Assembly: GCA_025058225.1 (NCBI GenBank)
Contig: JANXEE010000015.1
Location: forward strand, 1 to 37,807
Length of the DNA: 37,807 nt
Direction of reading: 5' to 3'
Source of the DNA: Candidatus Calditenuaceae archaeon
GTDB taxonomy: Archaea > Thermoproteota > Nitrososphaeria_A > Caldarchaeales > Calditenuaceae
Both the position numbers and the translations under genes were made by a program. Below, piece by piece: positions 1-7,625 of this stretch. The stretch's first letter is position 1. Each line of letters begins with the position of its first letter. Under the pieces are notes generated by a model. It was not told the DNA's origin. It saw nothing but the letters and a program-made list of their open reading frames with translations, and made no database searches.

Positions 1-590
1 CCTTTCGGGCCGCCCACGTCTGTTACCGGCCGGTTTCAGGCGCTTTTCACCCCCCTCCCGGGGTACTTTTCACCGTTCGCTCACGCTACTGGTCCGCTAT
101 CGGTCTTGGGACGTATTTAGCCTTGGAGGCCAGTGGCCCCCAACTTCCCACACCATATCCGAGGTGCGGTACTCTGGGTCCGGAGCATCGCCCATCCGAC
201 CTTCGCCTACGGGGCTATCACCCTCTCTGGCCCCCCGTTCCAGGGGAGTTCGGCTCGGCCTTCAGGGCGGGCCTCCGGCCCTTAACCCCACATTCCCCCT
301 GAGTTTCCCCAGGGGGTTCGGTTTGGGCTCCTCCCCTTTCGGTCGCCCCTACTGAGGGAATCTCGTTTGACTTCTTCTCCTCCCCCTACTTGGATGCTTC
401 CGTTCGGGGGGTTACCGATCCCAGGCTTGCGCCCGGGAACGCGGCAGGCCTAAGCCCACCGCGGGATGTCCCATTAGGAGATCTCCGGATCCACCCCTGC
501 CTGCGGGTACCCGGAGCTTATCGCAGCTTGCCACGTCCTTCTTCGGCGCCCAAGCCGAGGCATCCACCGGCCGGCGTACCCCTGCTCGGG
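1..590 (-). rRNA. rrl: 23S ribosomal RNA, 5' portion (cut by window edge)
   Basis: Read on the minus strand, the sequence contains the conserved LSU 5' motif GGTGGATGCC (568 to 559), followed by a GAAGGACGTG block and further conserved domain I sequence. By analogy with E. coli, where this motif starts about 22 nt into the molecule, the mature 5' end should be near 590. The gene runs off the left edge, so only about 590 nt are present. No 16S gene or spacer tRNA lies directly upstream: the next genes are a small divergent ORF and a rhomboid gene. ORF-track proteins in this stretch are rRNA artefacts. The 5' end is accurate to perhaps 10-15 nt. Confidence 0.95.
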
Positions 591-728
591 CCAAGGCGCG
601 TCCTATCTTGCCGCGCTCCAACGCCCTCCCATGACGCGGTCACTGCCGAAGCTCCCGCATCCCGCCGCGGACCATCATCACCCCGCGGCGTTCATGCCAA
701 CTATAGATAAGAAGAGGACTCCCTAATA
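591..728 (-). promoter_or_regulatory. 23S rRNA leader and promoter region
   Basis: On the minus strand this stretch upstream of the 23S gene holds two TATA-like elements (TTTATTAGGG near 726 and CTTATCTATAG near 704). They are followed by GC-rich segments able to form hairpins, including the perfect stem described separately. This fits a promoter plus pre-rRNA leader with processing stems. No tRNA and no protein gene are visible here. The transcription start itself cannot be placed from sequence alone. Confidence 0.5.
663..690 (-). repeat. Perfect 8-bp inverted repeat in 23S leader
   Basis: CGCCGCGG (663-670) and CCGCGGCG (683-690) are exact inverse complements separated by a 12-nt loop. The loop reads GGTGATGATGGT on the rRNA strand. 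It lies about 75-100 nt before the mature 23S end, so it is most simply a pre-rRNA leader hairpin. It has no T-run, so it is not a typical terminator. The loop contains GTGATGA, which matches a C-box consensus, but no convincing D box is placed for a C/D RNA. Confidence 0.5.
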
Positions 729-798
729 AACACAGTGAGCCACAGCCGCCGCGACGGGCTCGCGACAGCGTAATAAGAGGGAGCTACAGGCTGAGTCC

Positions 799-978
799 GT
801 GCCAGAGGTGTGGGAGGTCCTTTCGGCTGTGGCGCTGTTCCTCTTCGTGCTCCTGCTGGCGATGGCGATCGTGGGTCTCGCCGACCTCATGAGGTTGTTG
901 GGTGCGGTGCTGCGTGTCTCGCTCCTGCCCTTGGAAGCCATCGAGGTTGTGGACGAGGTCTGGCATGCCGCTCAATAA
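799..978 (+). CDS. Small hydrophobic membrane protein (hypothetical)
   Basis: A 59-residue ORF beginning with GTG (VPEVWEVLSAVALFLFVL...) is missing from the ORF track. It has one clear hydrophobic helix (about residues 8-30), a second weaker one (32-45) and an acidic tail. A TATA-like TAATAAGAGG centred near 774 lies about 25 nt upstream of the GTG, as expected for a leaderless archaeal transcript. The ORF is divergent from the 23S gene and its last 7 bases overlap the convergent rhomboid gene. I recognise no family. The minus-strand ORFs over the same bases look like shadows. The call rests on hydrophobicity plus promoter spacing. Confidence 0.45.
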   Translation: MPEVWEVLSAVALFLFVLLLAMAIVGLADLMRLLGAVLRVSLLPLEAIEVVDEVWHAAQ

Positions 979-1616
979 TAGATCACATAACTCCTACGGG
1001 ATAGTTGCGATCTGATCACGGCGCCCAGCGTTAAGCCAACGGCCAGGCCGCCTATGTGTGCCGTGTAAGCCACTTGACTGAAGGGTAGTGCCAGAGCCAA
1101 GAGCGTCTGGATGAGACCCATCAGCATAACTGCGACGAACGCCGGCGCCACGATGGGTAAGAAGTAGAAGAACATGGCCAAGGGTCTGGTGGGGAAGAGG
1201 ACCGCGAAGGCCCCCATCGCACCGAAGACCGCACCCGATGCGCCGATTGCCGGCACGAAGGGTGCCCTCGGGTCCAGGGGGGCGGCGTAGAGGATCATGT
1301 AGAAGGTGTATGCTAGGCCTCCCACGAGTCCACTGACGAAGTAGAGGGCCAAGAAAACCTTTCTGCCGGCTACGAGTTCTATGTCCCTACCGAATATGAA
1401 GAGGGCCCACATGTTGAACAGTATGTGTAAGAAGTCCGCGTGAAGGAACATCGACGTCACCAGTCTATAGAACTCGGACCTGAAGACGATTTGATAGGGG
1501 ACAGCACCGAAATTAGCGACGACCCAGACCTGACCCATAGTTATTGAACCTATGAAGGTTATCGAATTGGCGACTATGAGCGAGTACGTCGCGATCGGAA
1601 CGGAGTTCCTCACCAT
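972..1616 (-). CDS. Rhomboid-family intramembrane serine protease
   Basis: This is a 214-residue multi-pass membrane protein that would cleave transmembrane substrates within the bilayer. Visible rhomboid signatures are HILFNMW in TM2, the catalytic serine in GASGAVFG (about residue 127) and the catalytic histidine in AHIGG (about 187), with about six hydrophobic segments between them. Length is typical of compact prokaryotic rhomboids with no extra soluble domain. The track starts at TTG 1619; ATG 1616 immediately follows and is preferred. A TATA-like CCTTAAG lies about 27 nt upstream, suggesting a nearly leaderless mRNA. Substrates cannot be inferred. Its 3' end overlaps the small ORF at 799-978. 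Confidence 0.93.
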   Translation of the reverse strand: MVRNSVPIATYSLIVANSITFIGSITMGQVWVVANFGAVPYQIVFRSEFYRLVTSMFLHADFLHILFNMWALFIFGRDIELVAGRKVFLALYFVSGLVGGLAYTFYMILYAAPLDPRAPFVPAIGASGAVFGAMGAFAVLFPTRPLAMFFYFLPIVAPAFVAVMLMGLIQTLLALALPFSQVAYTAHIGGLAVGLTLGAVIRSQLSRRSYVIYY

Positions 1617-1665
1617 CAAGCATTGTTGAAATCTGCATCAACAACTTAAGGTTACTTCATGGTAG

Positions 1666-2559
1666 TCAAACCGCGACCTTCCTACCCTCGAGGGCGCTTT
1701 TGACCAGTTTAGGTATCTCGCCCGGTGTTAACGCGACCCTTATGGCGGCCGACGTCAGTGCCTTCACCTTGCTCTCGGCGTCCCCGACGCCCATCGAGAT
1801 GATCGCGCCCGCGTGGCCCATCCTCTTCCCCGGTGGAGCCGTCCGCCCGGCGACGTAAGCGACTACCGGCTTCGGGTAATTGGTCTCGACGACCATCCTG
1901 GCCACTCTTTCCTCCGCATCTCCTCCTATCTCACCTATCAGCACGACGCACTCCGTTGCATCGTCGTTCCTGAACATCTCGAGGACCTCAAGGAAGTCCG
2001 TCCCAACGACGGGGTCGCCTCCGATGCCAACGCAGGTGCTCTGTCCTATGCCCGCGCTGGTGAGTTGCATGGCTATCTCGTAAGTCAGCGTCCCGCTCCT
2101 CGACACCATACCCACGACCCCTTTGCTGAAGACGCTGCCAGGCATTATCCCCAACTTACACTCGTTGGGCGTTATGACACCGGGCGTGTTGGCTCCGATT
2201 ATTCTGACCCCCTTCATCCTGGCATAACTGATCAGCTTGACCGCGTCGTGGATCGGTATGCCTTCCGTTATCACCACGATCAGCCTTAAGCCGGCATCGA
2301 TGGCCTCGTGAACCGCGTCGACCGCGAACTTCGCCGGGACGAACACTATCGAAGCGTTGATCTCCGGATGGCTTCTCACAGCTTCCGCGACAGAGTCGTA
2401 GACCGGCACGCCGTGCACCTCGGAACCCCCCTTTCCAGGAGTCACTCCGGCGACGACCTTCGTGCCGTAACGCAGCATCGCCTCGGTGTGGAAGCTGCCC
2501 TCCCTCCCGGTTATGCCCTGCACCAGCACCCTCGTAGAGGAGTTGACCAGTATCGGCAA
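1666..2559 (-). CDS. sucD: Succinate-CoA ligase (succinyl-CoA synthetase) alpha subunit
   Basis: It catalyses succinyl-CoA to succinate with nucleotide phosphorylation, together with a beta subunit that is not in this window. The sequence shows the N-terminal CoA-binding Rossmann fold ([13 protein letters not shown]), the VTPGKGG loop and the phosphohistidine site in GHAGAIIS near the C-terminus. The track starts at TTG 2574. Five codons further in, TTG 2559 gives the usual family beginning ([18 protein letters not shown]), and a TATA-like GGTAAATAG centred near 2585 sits about 26 nt upstream of it, so I choose 2559 (297 aa). sucC is usually adjacent in other genomes, but here an archaellin gene lies upstream. 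It would use succinyl-CoA from the TCA route, complementing the methylcitrate cluster at 24-29 kb. Confidence 0.93.
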   Translation of the reverse strand: MPILVNSSTRVLVQGITGREGSFHTEAMLRYGTKVVAGVTPGKGGSEVHGVPVYDSVAEAVRSHPEINASIVFVPAKFAVDAVHEAIDAGLRLIVVITEGIPIHDAVKLISYARMKGVRIIGANTPGVITPNECKLGIMPGSVFSKGVVGMVSRSGTLTYEIAMQLTSAGIGQSTCVGIGGDPVVGTDFLEVLEMFRNDDATECVVLIGEIGGDAEERVARMVVETNYPKPVVAYVAGRTAPPGKRMGHAGAIISMGVGDAESKVKALTSAAIRVALTPGEIPKLVKSALEGRKVAV

Positions 2560-2677
2560 ACCCGATATACTCAACTTGGGTTCTATTTACCGCTGTCTTG
2601 AGGGGCCAACGTCGAAGTTCTGAACGAACCTGATCACGGCTATGACGATGCTCTTTAGGACAGAATTGGAAAAGCAC

Positions 2678-2685
2678 AAAAAAAA
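2678..2685 (-). terminator. Oligo-T terminator downstream of archaellin
   Basis: Eight T residues on the minus strand (A8 on the plus strand) lie in a TTATTTTTTTTG context about 30 nt after the archaellin stop codon, followed by more T-rich sequence. Archaeal RNA polymerase terminates at oligo-T tracts without needing a hairpin. This is the clearest such tract in the window. Confidence 0.55.
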
Positions 2686-2717
2686 TAATTTGTTAGGTTT
2701 TGGGAGAGCTCGCAGCG

Positions 2718-3293
2718 TCACCCTAGGTCCATTACCGCGTCGAAGACCGGCGGCAACCTCTTCTCGACCTTCAGGACCGATCCCTGCGGCGGCTTGATCT
2801 CGACGGAGAAGGGGTCGTTCGGTCTGAGGTCCTCGAGCTCGGTTATCTCGATCGTTATCTCCCAGAGCTCCGCGTACTCAAGGGCCGTGTCGCCGTCACC
2901 GGTCAGCTGCCTGACAGTCACGTCGGTTCCGTTCGTGATGTAGATGTTGGGGTTGAAGTTGTACGGGTCCCTGTAACTGATCACCAGCTTTCCGGCCCTC
3001 ATGTCGACCGGGTGCTTGCCGACCGCGGACTTGATGTAGATCGTGATGCTCTGGACCTCGCCGCTGCTGGACCTGACGATCACCGAGCCCGCAGGCTCTA
3101 TGCCGCTCAGGGTCTCCTCGAGCCCGGCCTGCATCACCTCGCCCGACTTCTGCGTCGTGAAGAAGCCCATGTTCAGCACCGCGAAGGCGAAGGCCGCCGC
3201 CACCACGACGAACGCTATCAGGATTATCGCCGTCTCCAAGCCCGTCAGCCCCCTTCTGTTTGTCCCCTTCATTTTGTTTATTGCAGTTTTCAT
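2718..3293 (-). CDS. flaB: Archaellin (archaeal flagellin)
   Basis: This 191-residue protein has a class III (type IV pilin-like) signal peptide: a basic leader ending NRRG, then LTGLETAIILIAFVVVAAAF, the hydrophobic helix that packs the filament core. The prepilin-type peptidase would cut after RRG. The remainder is a beta-rich outer domain with one N-x-T sequon (NGTD). The N-terminus strongly resembles archaellins rather than other pilins. It is solitary: no flaC-J genes or second archaellin are nearby, so the motor genes must be elsewhere, or this is a pilin-like adhesin. A TATA-like TTAATATAG lies about 35 nt upstream, and CACTACAAA repeats flank the promoter. Confidence 0.85.
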   Translation of the reverse strand: MKTAINKMKGTNRRGLTGLETAIILIAFVVVAAAFAFAVLNMGFFTTQKSGEVMQAGLEETLSGIEPAGSVIVRSSSGEVQSITIYIKSAVGKHPVDMRAGKLVISYRDPYNFNPNIYITNGTDVTVRQLTGDGDTALEYAELWEITIEITELEDLRPNDPFSVEIKPPQGSVLKVEKRLPPVFDAVMDLG

Positions 3294-3300
3294 TTCGCAC

Positions 3301-3387
3301 TTTGTAGTAGAATGTCCCTCTATATTAAGGTAAGTCGCCTATTAACGAAATATTTTTATACTAACACTACAAACCGATCACTACAAA
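3301..3387. repeat. CACTACAAA repeats in the archaellin/aIF5A intergenic region
   Basis: Two identical CACTACAAA copies (3365-3373 and 3379-3387) are spaced 14 bp start to start. An inverted partial copy TTTGTAGT lies at 3301-3308. They are in the AT-rich stretch between the archaellin start and the aIF5A stop, bracketing two TATA-like elements on the minus strand. They may be binding sites of a regulator of archaellin expression, but no binding protein can be named from the sequence. Confidence 0.4.
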
Positions 3388-3397
3388 ATGAATGCAG

Positions 3398-3796
3398 TCA
3401 CTCCTTCCGAGCCTGGACGATCATGTTCCGTTCCATAATGCGCCAGTATTCGACCGTGATGCCCGGCTGAACCCTACTGGCCAAAGCCTCGTCCTTGGGG
3501 AGAGGTACCTCGACCATCTCGAGCGTCTCGTTGTCCATGACGGTGACAGTTTCTGCGACGCTGACGACCTGACCCGATCTCTTCTCAACTATCGGGACCT
3601 CAATGTACTGATCTGAGGGGCCCACCACGCTCCTCTTGACGCCGTCGAAGATCCCTATCGCTACGAGCCTGATCTTCGCGCTTCCGTGCTTTCCGGGCTT
3701 CGACCTCTCCACCTCAACGACCCTGCACGGTTCTCCATCTATAACGACGTTCGATCCCTCCTTGATCTCGCCGAGCTCGGCCGGTCTGGTGCTCAT
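3398..3796 (-). CDS. eif5a: Translation factor aIF5A
   Basis: It relieves ribosome stalling at difficult peptide junctions and also acts in termination. The 132-residue length is standard for the archaeal factor. An SH3-like N-terminal domain carries the hypusine loop SKPGKHGSAK, with the modified lysine predicted at K36. An OB-fold C-terminal domain follows (from about residue 70). Hypusination requires deoxyhypusine synthase and spermidine; the speD-speE genes at 13.3 kb could supply the latter. The ATG start has a TATA-like TTTATATCC about 27 nt upstream. The gene is divergent from the zinc-ribbon protein at 3887. Confidence 0.97.
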   Translation of the reverse strand: MSTRPAELGEIKEGSNVVIDGEPCRVVEVERSKPGKHGSAKIRLVAIGIFDGVKRSVVGPSDQYIEVPIVEKRSGQVVSVAETVTVMDNETLEMVEVPLPKDEALASRVQPGITVEYWRIMERNMIVQARKE

Positions 3797-3886
3797 TTAC
3801 CCGATATCGCGTCCTTTCTGGATATAAAGGAAACCCCAAACCGTGGAACAGCGGGGTTAATTAGCAGAGGCGCAAACTGGTAGAGA

Positions 3887-4120
3887 ATGTCTGTTAGGCC
3901 GGCCGCAAAGAGGTCGAGGATACCGGAGCACAAACACTGTCCGATCTGCGGTCTGCCGATGGCTGTGGACGCGGATTTCTGCGGTGAGAGCTGCAGGAAG
4001 ACGCATGAGGAGAGGCTCAGGAGGGAGAGAAGGGCCAGGAACTTCTCGCTCCTGATGTACATCGCGATCATGTTGATGCTCTTCCTGTTCCTCTTCGTCC
4101 CTCCACTTCTTCAGAGGTGA
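3887..4120 (+). CDS. Zinc-ribbon membrane protein, DUF2116-like
   Basis: This 77-residue protein contains a CPICG...CGESC zinc-binding cluster in its first 40 residues, a basic stretch (EERLRRERRAR) and one C-terminal transmembrane helix (LLMYIAIMLMLFLFLFVPPLL). This architecture matches the archaeal DUF2116 family (from memory, not searched), whose function is unknown. TTAATTAG about 27 nt upstream of the ATG supports a leaderless start. It is probably tail-anchored with the zinc ribbon in the cytoplasm. Confidence 0.8.
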   Translation: MSVRPAAKRSRIPEHKHCPICGLPMAVDADFCGESCRKTHEERLRRERRARNFSLLMYIAIMLMLFLFLFVPPLLQR

Positions 4121-4146
4121 AAACCGCAGCGGTTCACCGACGCGTT

Positions 4147-4467
4147 TCAGCCACACCTGTGCGTCTTCAGCAGCCTCGACCTGTAGAGAGTTCCCATTGC
4201 CAGGATAGACATGGCACCGAGGAAGAAGGACACGGCGATGATGCCGAATCCTGTGACCAGCCCGAAGGCCGCGATCAGGAAGAGCGACCCGCTGGTGTAC
4301 GTCACCAGTTTAGCCCTCTTCGACGCGATACTATAGAAGCTCCTGTGCATCGATTTGAGGTGCTGGCCCTGCAGAATCGGTACACAAGACGTAAGGCATG
4401 CGTATCTTACAGCCAACCACTCGCCCCTAGGCAGCTCGGCCCCACAGAGGTCGCATCTCCTGACCAA
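4147..4467 (-). CDS. Hypothetical membrane protein with N-terminal CxxC motif
   Basis: This 106-residue ORF starts at TTG. An N-terminal CDLCG motif and a second Cys pair (ACLTSC) may form a zinc site, followed by two hydrophobic helices (about residues 53-75 and 78-92) and a basic, Cys-containing tail. A TATA-like GGCTAAAACT lies about 30 nt upstream. It is convergent with the DUF2116-like gene, and both combine a zinc site with membrane helices. No family is recognised. Real coding status is likely but not certain, because the start codon is weak and the ORF is short. Confidence 0.6.
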   Translation of the reverse strand: MVRRCDLCGAELPRGEWLAVRYACLTSCVPILQGQHLKSMHRSFYSIASKRAKLVTYTSGSLFLIAAFGLVTGFGIIAVSFFLGAMSILAMGTLYRSRLLKTHRCG

Positions 4468-4592
4468 GCTTCTCGGTAATCAGATGGGGGTCCGAGTTTT
4501 AGCCGTTGCTCACTCACCTCTTTTCGATAATTAAAGCAGGCCCGGTTAAACCATGAAATTGATAAAGGACCGTCATTCGATGTATCACTGGC

Positions 4593-6323
4593 ATGACTAA
4601 CATCGTGCTCACCTTCGACCCCTCACTCGGGCACCAGTTTCACAACTTCCCCCTCCTCTCGTTCCTGCCCTGTGCGCCGGTTCGATTCGTTCCGCCGCCG
4701 ATTTATTACTACCTCGCGAAACCAGACGTCCCCGCAGACGAGTACGGACGTGCGATTCTAGCGCCTTATGGAATCCGAAAGTTAGAGGCCTGTCTGTATA
4801 GAAGGACGAGGTACTCGGTCGTGGTCGCGCACCCCAACCACCTCGACCGGCACATCGGCTCCGACACGAAGGTCATCGGGATCAATACGATGGACCCCTT
4901 AGGAATAGGCCCGCTGACGCTGATGTTCAACAACGCCGGTAAGGAGAGGTCCTGGGTCACTGAGGAGTTCGTCAGGCTGGTGAGGAGCGTCAACGTCCTG
5001 AGGCGGGAGAGGTGCCCAAAGGCGAAGGTGGTCATCGGAGGATCGGGCGTCTGGGAGTTCGAGATGATGCCGTGGGCCCTCGACTGGCTCGGGATAGACT
5101 ACGCGGTGGAGGGTGAGATCGACGACATCGCGCACCTGCTCTTCGAGCAGATCGTTGAAGGACATATCGACACGGGAGTCTTCATGTTCGGTCACAAGAG
5201 CACCACCTTCGACGTTGAGGGGAGGCCGAGGGTAAGGTACGTAAGGGACTCCACCGGTCGCTTCATCACGAGGAACCCCTTCTCGAGATATAAGATACCT
5301 CGGGTGGAGGAGATACCGACCATAGTGAACCCGACGATCTCCGGTCAGGCCGAGATTATGAGGGGGTGCGGTCTGGACTGCGACTTCTGCGAGGTCACGA
5401 CCCGGCCCCTGAGGTACTATCCCCCCGAGAAGGTCCTGAAGGAGGTCAAGGTAAACTTGAGGGGCGGTCGGACACATGCCTGGTTCATCACCGACAACCA
5501 GTGGGCCTACATGTTGAAGGACAAGGACTACTGGCCGAACAAGGAGGCGATCTTCGACCTCTACAGGACGGTCGTCTCTTACAACGGCGTGACCGGTGCC
5601 AATCCTATGCACGCCACGCTCGCACCAGTCGCGGCCGATCCGGAGCTGGCTTTTGAGGTATCCAGGATCGTCAGGGCAGGTCCTCACAAGCACATCGGTG
5701 TGCAGATCGGACTCGAGACGGGGAGCGACAAGCTGGTCAAGATGCACGCGTGGAGGAAGGCGCTGCCGTTGAGAGTCGGGGTCGACGGCACCTGGTCAGA
5801 GATCGTGGTGGAGGCGCAGAAGGTCTACAACGCCGCCTACTGGATACCCGCGTACACGATCATACTCGGCATGGCCGGTGAGACTGACGAGGACCTCTGG
5901 GACACTATAGGGCTCATCAACCACATGGCATCGATGAACCTCCACTTCACGGTGACTCCCATGGCCTTAGTGAGCCTCGGGTCCCTCCGTGGCGAGAAGA
6001 AGCTCACCGATGTTTACGCGTCCATGACGCCCTCGCAGGCGGCGCTAATCTACATCTGCTGGAGGAACACTAAGAGAATGGCTGAAGCTCTCGCGTGGAG
6101 AATTGGAAAGGAGAACCCGGTCCTCAGGTCAGTCACGGCCTCGATCCTCGCGCTCGGCGCAAGACTTTGGTTGGGTGCGCTCAAGAGGTACTTCTCAAGG
6201 CTTGGACCCGAATACGAGAGGGCCATGAGCAAGGCGGAGAACTACTCCTCGATCAAGACGATGGGGACTGACTTCGGGAAGTTGAGAGACCGATATAAGC
6301 AGGTCGTGCAGGCCTCCAACTAG
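4593..6323 (+). CDS. Radical SAM protein with N-terminal cobalamin-binding-like domain
   Basis: This 576-residue protein begins with a Rossmann-like segment resembling B12-binding domains of class B radical SAM enzymes (about residues 55-200, including VVIGGSGVWEF). The classical DxHxxG cobalamin ligand is not evident. The radical SAM domain carries the 4Fe-4S motif CGLDCDFC (C259, C263, C266) and continues to about residue 450 (GLETGSDKLVKMHAW). The C-terminus is helical. Such enzymes methylate or join unactivated carbons, and archaeal members include the GDGT ring synthases (Grs), so a membrane-lipid role is conceivable but unproven. ATTGATAAAGG lies about 27 nt before the ATG. It appears to be a single-gene transcript. 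The substrate is unknown. Confidence 0.85.
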   Translation: MTNIVLTFDPSLGHQFHNFPLLSFLPCAPVRFVPPPIYYYLAKPDVPADEYGRAILAPYGIRKLEACLYRRTRYSVVVAHPNHLDRHIGSDTKVIGINTMDPLGIGPLTLMFNNAGKERSWVTEEFVRLVRSVNVLRRERCPKAKVVIGGSGVWEFEMMPWALDWLGIDYAVEGEIDDIAHLLFEQIVEGHIDTGVFMFGHKSTTFDVEGRPRVRYVRDSTGRFITRNPFSRYKIPRVEEIPTIVNPTISGQAEIMRGCGLDCDFCEVTTRPLRYYPPEKVLKEVKVNLRGGRTHAWFITDNQWAYMLKDKDYWPNKEAIFDLYRTVVSYNGVTGANPMHATLAPVAADPELAFEVSRIVRAGPHKHIGVQIGLETGSDKLVKMHAWRKALPLRVGVDGTWSEIVVEAQKVYNAAYWIPAYTIILGMAGETDEDLWDTIGLINHMASMNLHFTVTPMALVSLGSLRGEKKLTDVYASMTPSQAALIYICWRNTKRMAEALAWRIGKENPVLRSVTASILALGARLWLGALKRYFSRLGPEYERAMSKAENYSSIKTMGTDFGKLRDRYKQVVQASN

Positions 6324-6367
6324 CGTTTCATGAACCACTTAAATCCGTGAGGCTATGGTCTCGATCG

Positions 6368-6538
6368 ATGGGTGAAGAGGGCAACAAGTGTTCCCATGAT
6401 GACCTGGAGTGGCTCGGCAGTCAGCGGTCAGATGAAGGGGAGAACAGGTACTACCGGTGCAGGCGGTGCTTGGGGGTGCTGGTTGTGACACCGAAGGGTG
6501 ACAAGGTCTACTACATCCCCGCGAAGAAGGGTGGTTAG
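6368..6538 (+). CDS. Small zinc-ribbon protein (hypothetical)
   Basis: This 56-residue protein starts at ATG 6368, with C(SHDD...) and CRRC as candidate zinc ligands and a C-terminal strand pattern GVLVVTPKGDKVYYI. The track starts earlier at GTG 6347. I prefer the ATG because TTAAATCC centred near 6341 lies about 27 nt upstream, and the added residues look non-conserved. Its stop codon interleaves with the stop of the convergent thrB gene (TTAG). Function unknown; small zinc ribbons of this kind are common nucleic-acid-associated accessory proteins in archaea. Confidence 0.65.
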   Translation: MGEEGNKCSHDDLEWLGSQRSDEGENRYYRCRRCLGVLVVTPKGDKVYYIPAKKGG

Positions 6539-7518
6539 CTTTTCAGGACGGCGCCCGAGTTGTCCGGTCCGGTCCAGTAGACCTCGACGACCTTATGGCC
6601 TCTCCTCTCGAGCGATGCGACCGTCTCGTTTACCGCCAAGTCGATCGGTCTTTTGCCCTCCTCGACACTTTGGCTGTTGGCCCTGTCGTAGAGGAGCAGT
6701 CTGGAGGGCCCTGCTCCGCTTATCGTGAGGGCGACTCCGTATGACCTCAGGAGCTTCAGCTTCTCCTCCTTCAGCTCCTCCCAGCTGCAGTTCCCGTAGA
6801 CGCCGGCCTCGGCCCTGGACCTCTCCACTATCGGGTCGATGGAGACCGCCTTGAGAAGCGTCCTCAAGTCTCCGGAGAGCATCGAGACACACGCCGCTGC
6901 GATCCTCGACGTGACCTCCACGTGCTCAGACATGGTCACCTGCTTCGGGACGTGAGCCCTCGCGATCTCCGTCGATCCCTTCTCCACATCGGGGACCAGC
7001 ACGACCAGGCCCAAGGCCTCTGGCGCCCTGAAGTTGAGGAACTCGGGTCCGGACTCCTCCTGTAAGATCACGTTGAACCCTCCTAGGGCCGACGCGGCCG
7101 CGTTGTCAGCGTGTCCTCCGGGCTCTACCGAGGCCGCCAGCCTCACGACCTCTTCCCTCCGGAGCTCGAAGCCGAGCGCCTTGGACGCCGATAGGACCGC
7201 ACCGACCGCCTCAGCAGCCGAAGAACCGAGACCTTTCCCTACCGGGATGTTCGCCAGTATCTTGATCTTGGCGCCGGTCTGTCGCTTCAGCCTCCGCCTC
7301 AGCTCAATGAAGGCCCTTGCAGCCGAGTTGCTCCCGGGATCTCGGTTGACTCGGTCTCCGTACCTGCCCATCGGCTCAACCTCGACGTCTGTGGTGGAGT
7401 CCGTCAGCTCCACCTCGACCTCGAGCGAGGGGGCTGCTAAGGCCAAAGAGAAGACGTCGTAGCCGGGTCCCAGGTTCGCGCTGCTGGAGGGGACTCTGCA
7501 GGCAGCTCTCCTCAACAT
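6535..7518 (-). CDS. thrB: Homoserine kinase (GHMP kinase family)
   Basis: It phosphorylates L-homoserine using ATP in threonine biosynthesis. At 327 residues it shows the GHMP signatures in order: N-terminal SSSANLGPGYDVFSLAL, the ATP-binding loop IPVGKGLGSSAAEAVGA (about residues 90-106) and the C-terminal glycine-rich motif TISGAGPS. SANLGPGYD is characteristic of ThrB within the GHMP group rather than mevalonate kinase. The ATG at 7518 has AACTAATG about 26 nt upstream. No other threonine-pathway gene is next to it. It is divergent from archease. Confidence 0.92.
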   Translation of the reverse strand: MLRRAACRVPSSSANLGPGYDVFSLALAAPSLEVEVELTDSTTDVEVEPMGRYGDRVNRDPGSNSAARAFIELRRRLKRQTGAKIKILANIPVGKGLGSSAAEAVGAVLSASKALGFELRREEVVRLAASVEPGGHADNAAASALGGFNVILQEESGPEFLNFRAPEALGLVVLVPDVEKGSTEIARAHVPKQVTMSEHVEVTSRIAAACVSMLSGDLRTLLKAVSIDPIVERSRAEAGVYGNCSWEELKEEKLKLLRSYGVALTISGAGPSRLLLYDRANSQSVEEGKRPIDLAVNETVASLERRGHKVVEVYWTGPDNSGAVLKS

Positions 7519-7625
7519 CAGAACGGATGGAGCAGCACGTCATTAGTTCATCCCGTTCAGGGTCGTGACCGACGCACGGGCCCACGGCACAGGGTTATCA
7601 AGGGAGGGCTGAATCTAAAGACGGG

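Noticed and set aside
164-710. ORFs over the first 700 bases
   Set aside because: They overlap the 23S rRNA gene and its leader.
4899-5747. 282-residue minus-strand ORF
   Set aside because: It lies entirely within the radical SAM gene, whose motifs are clear; the opposite frame is a high-GC shadow with no recognisable domain.
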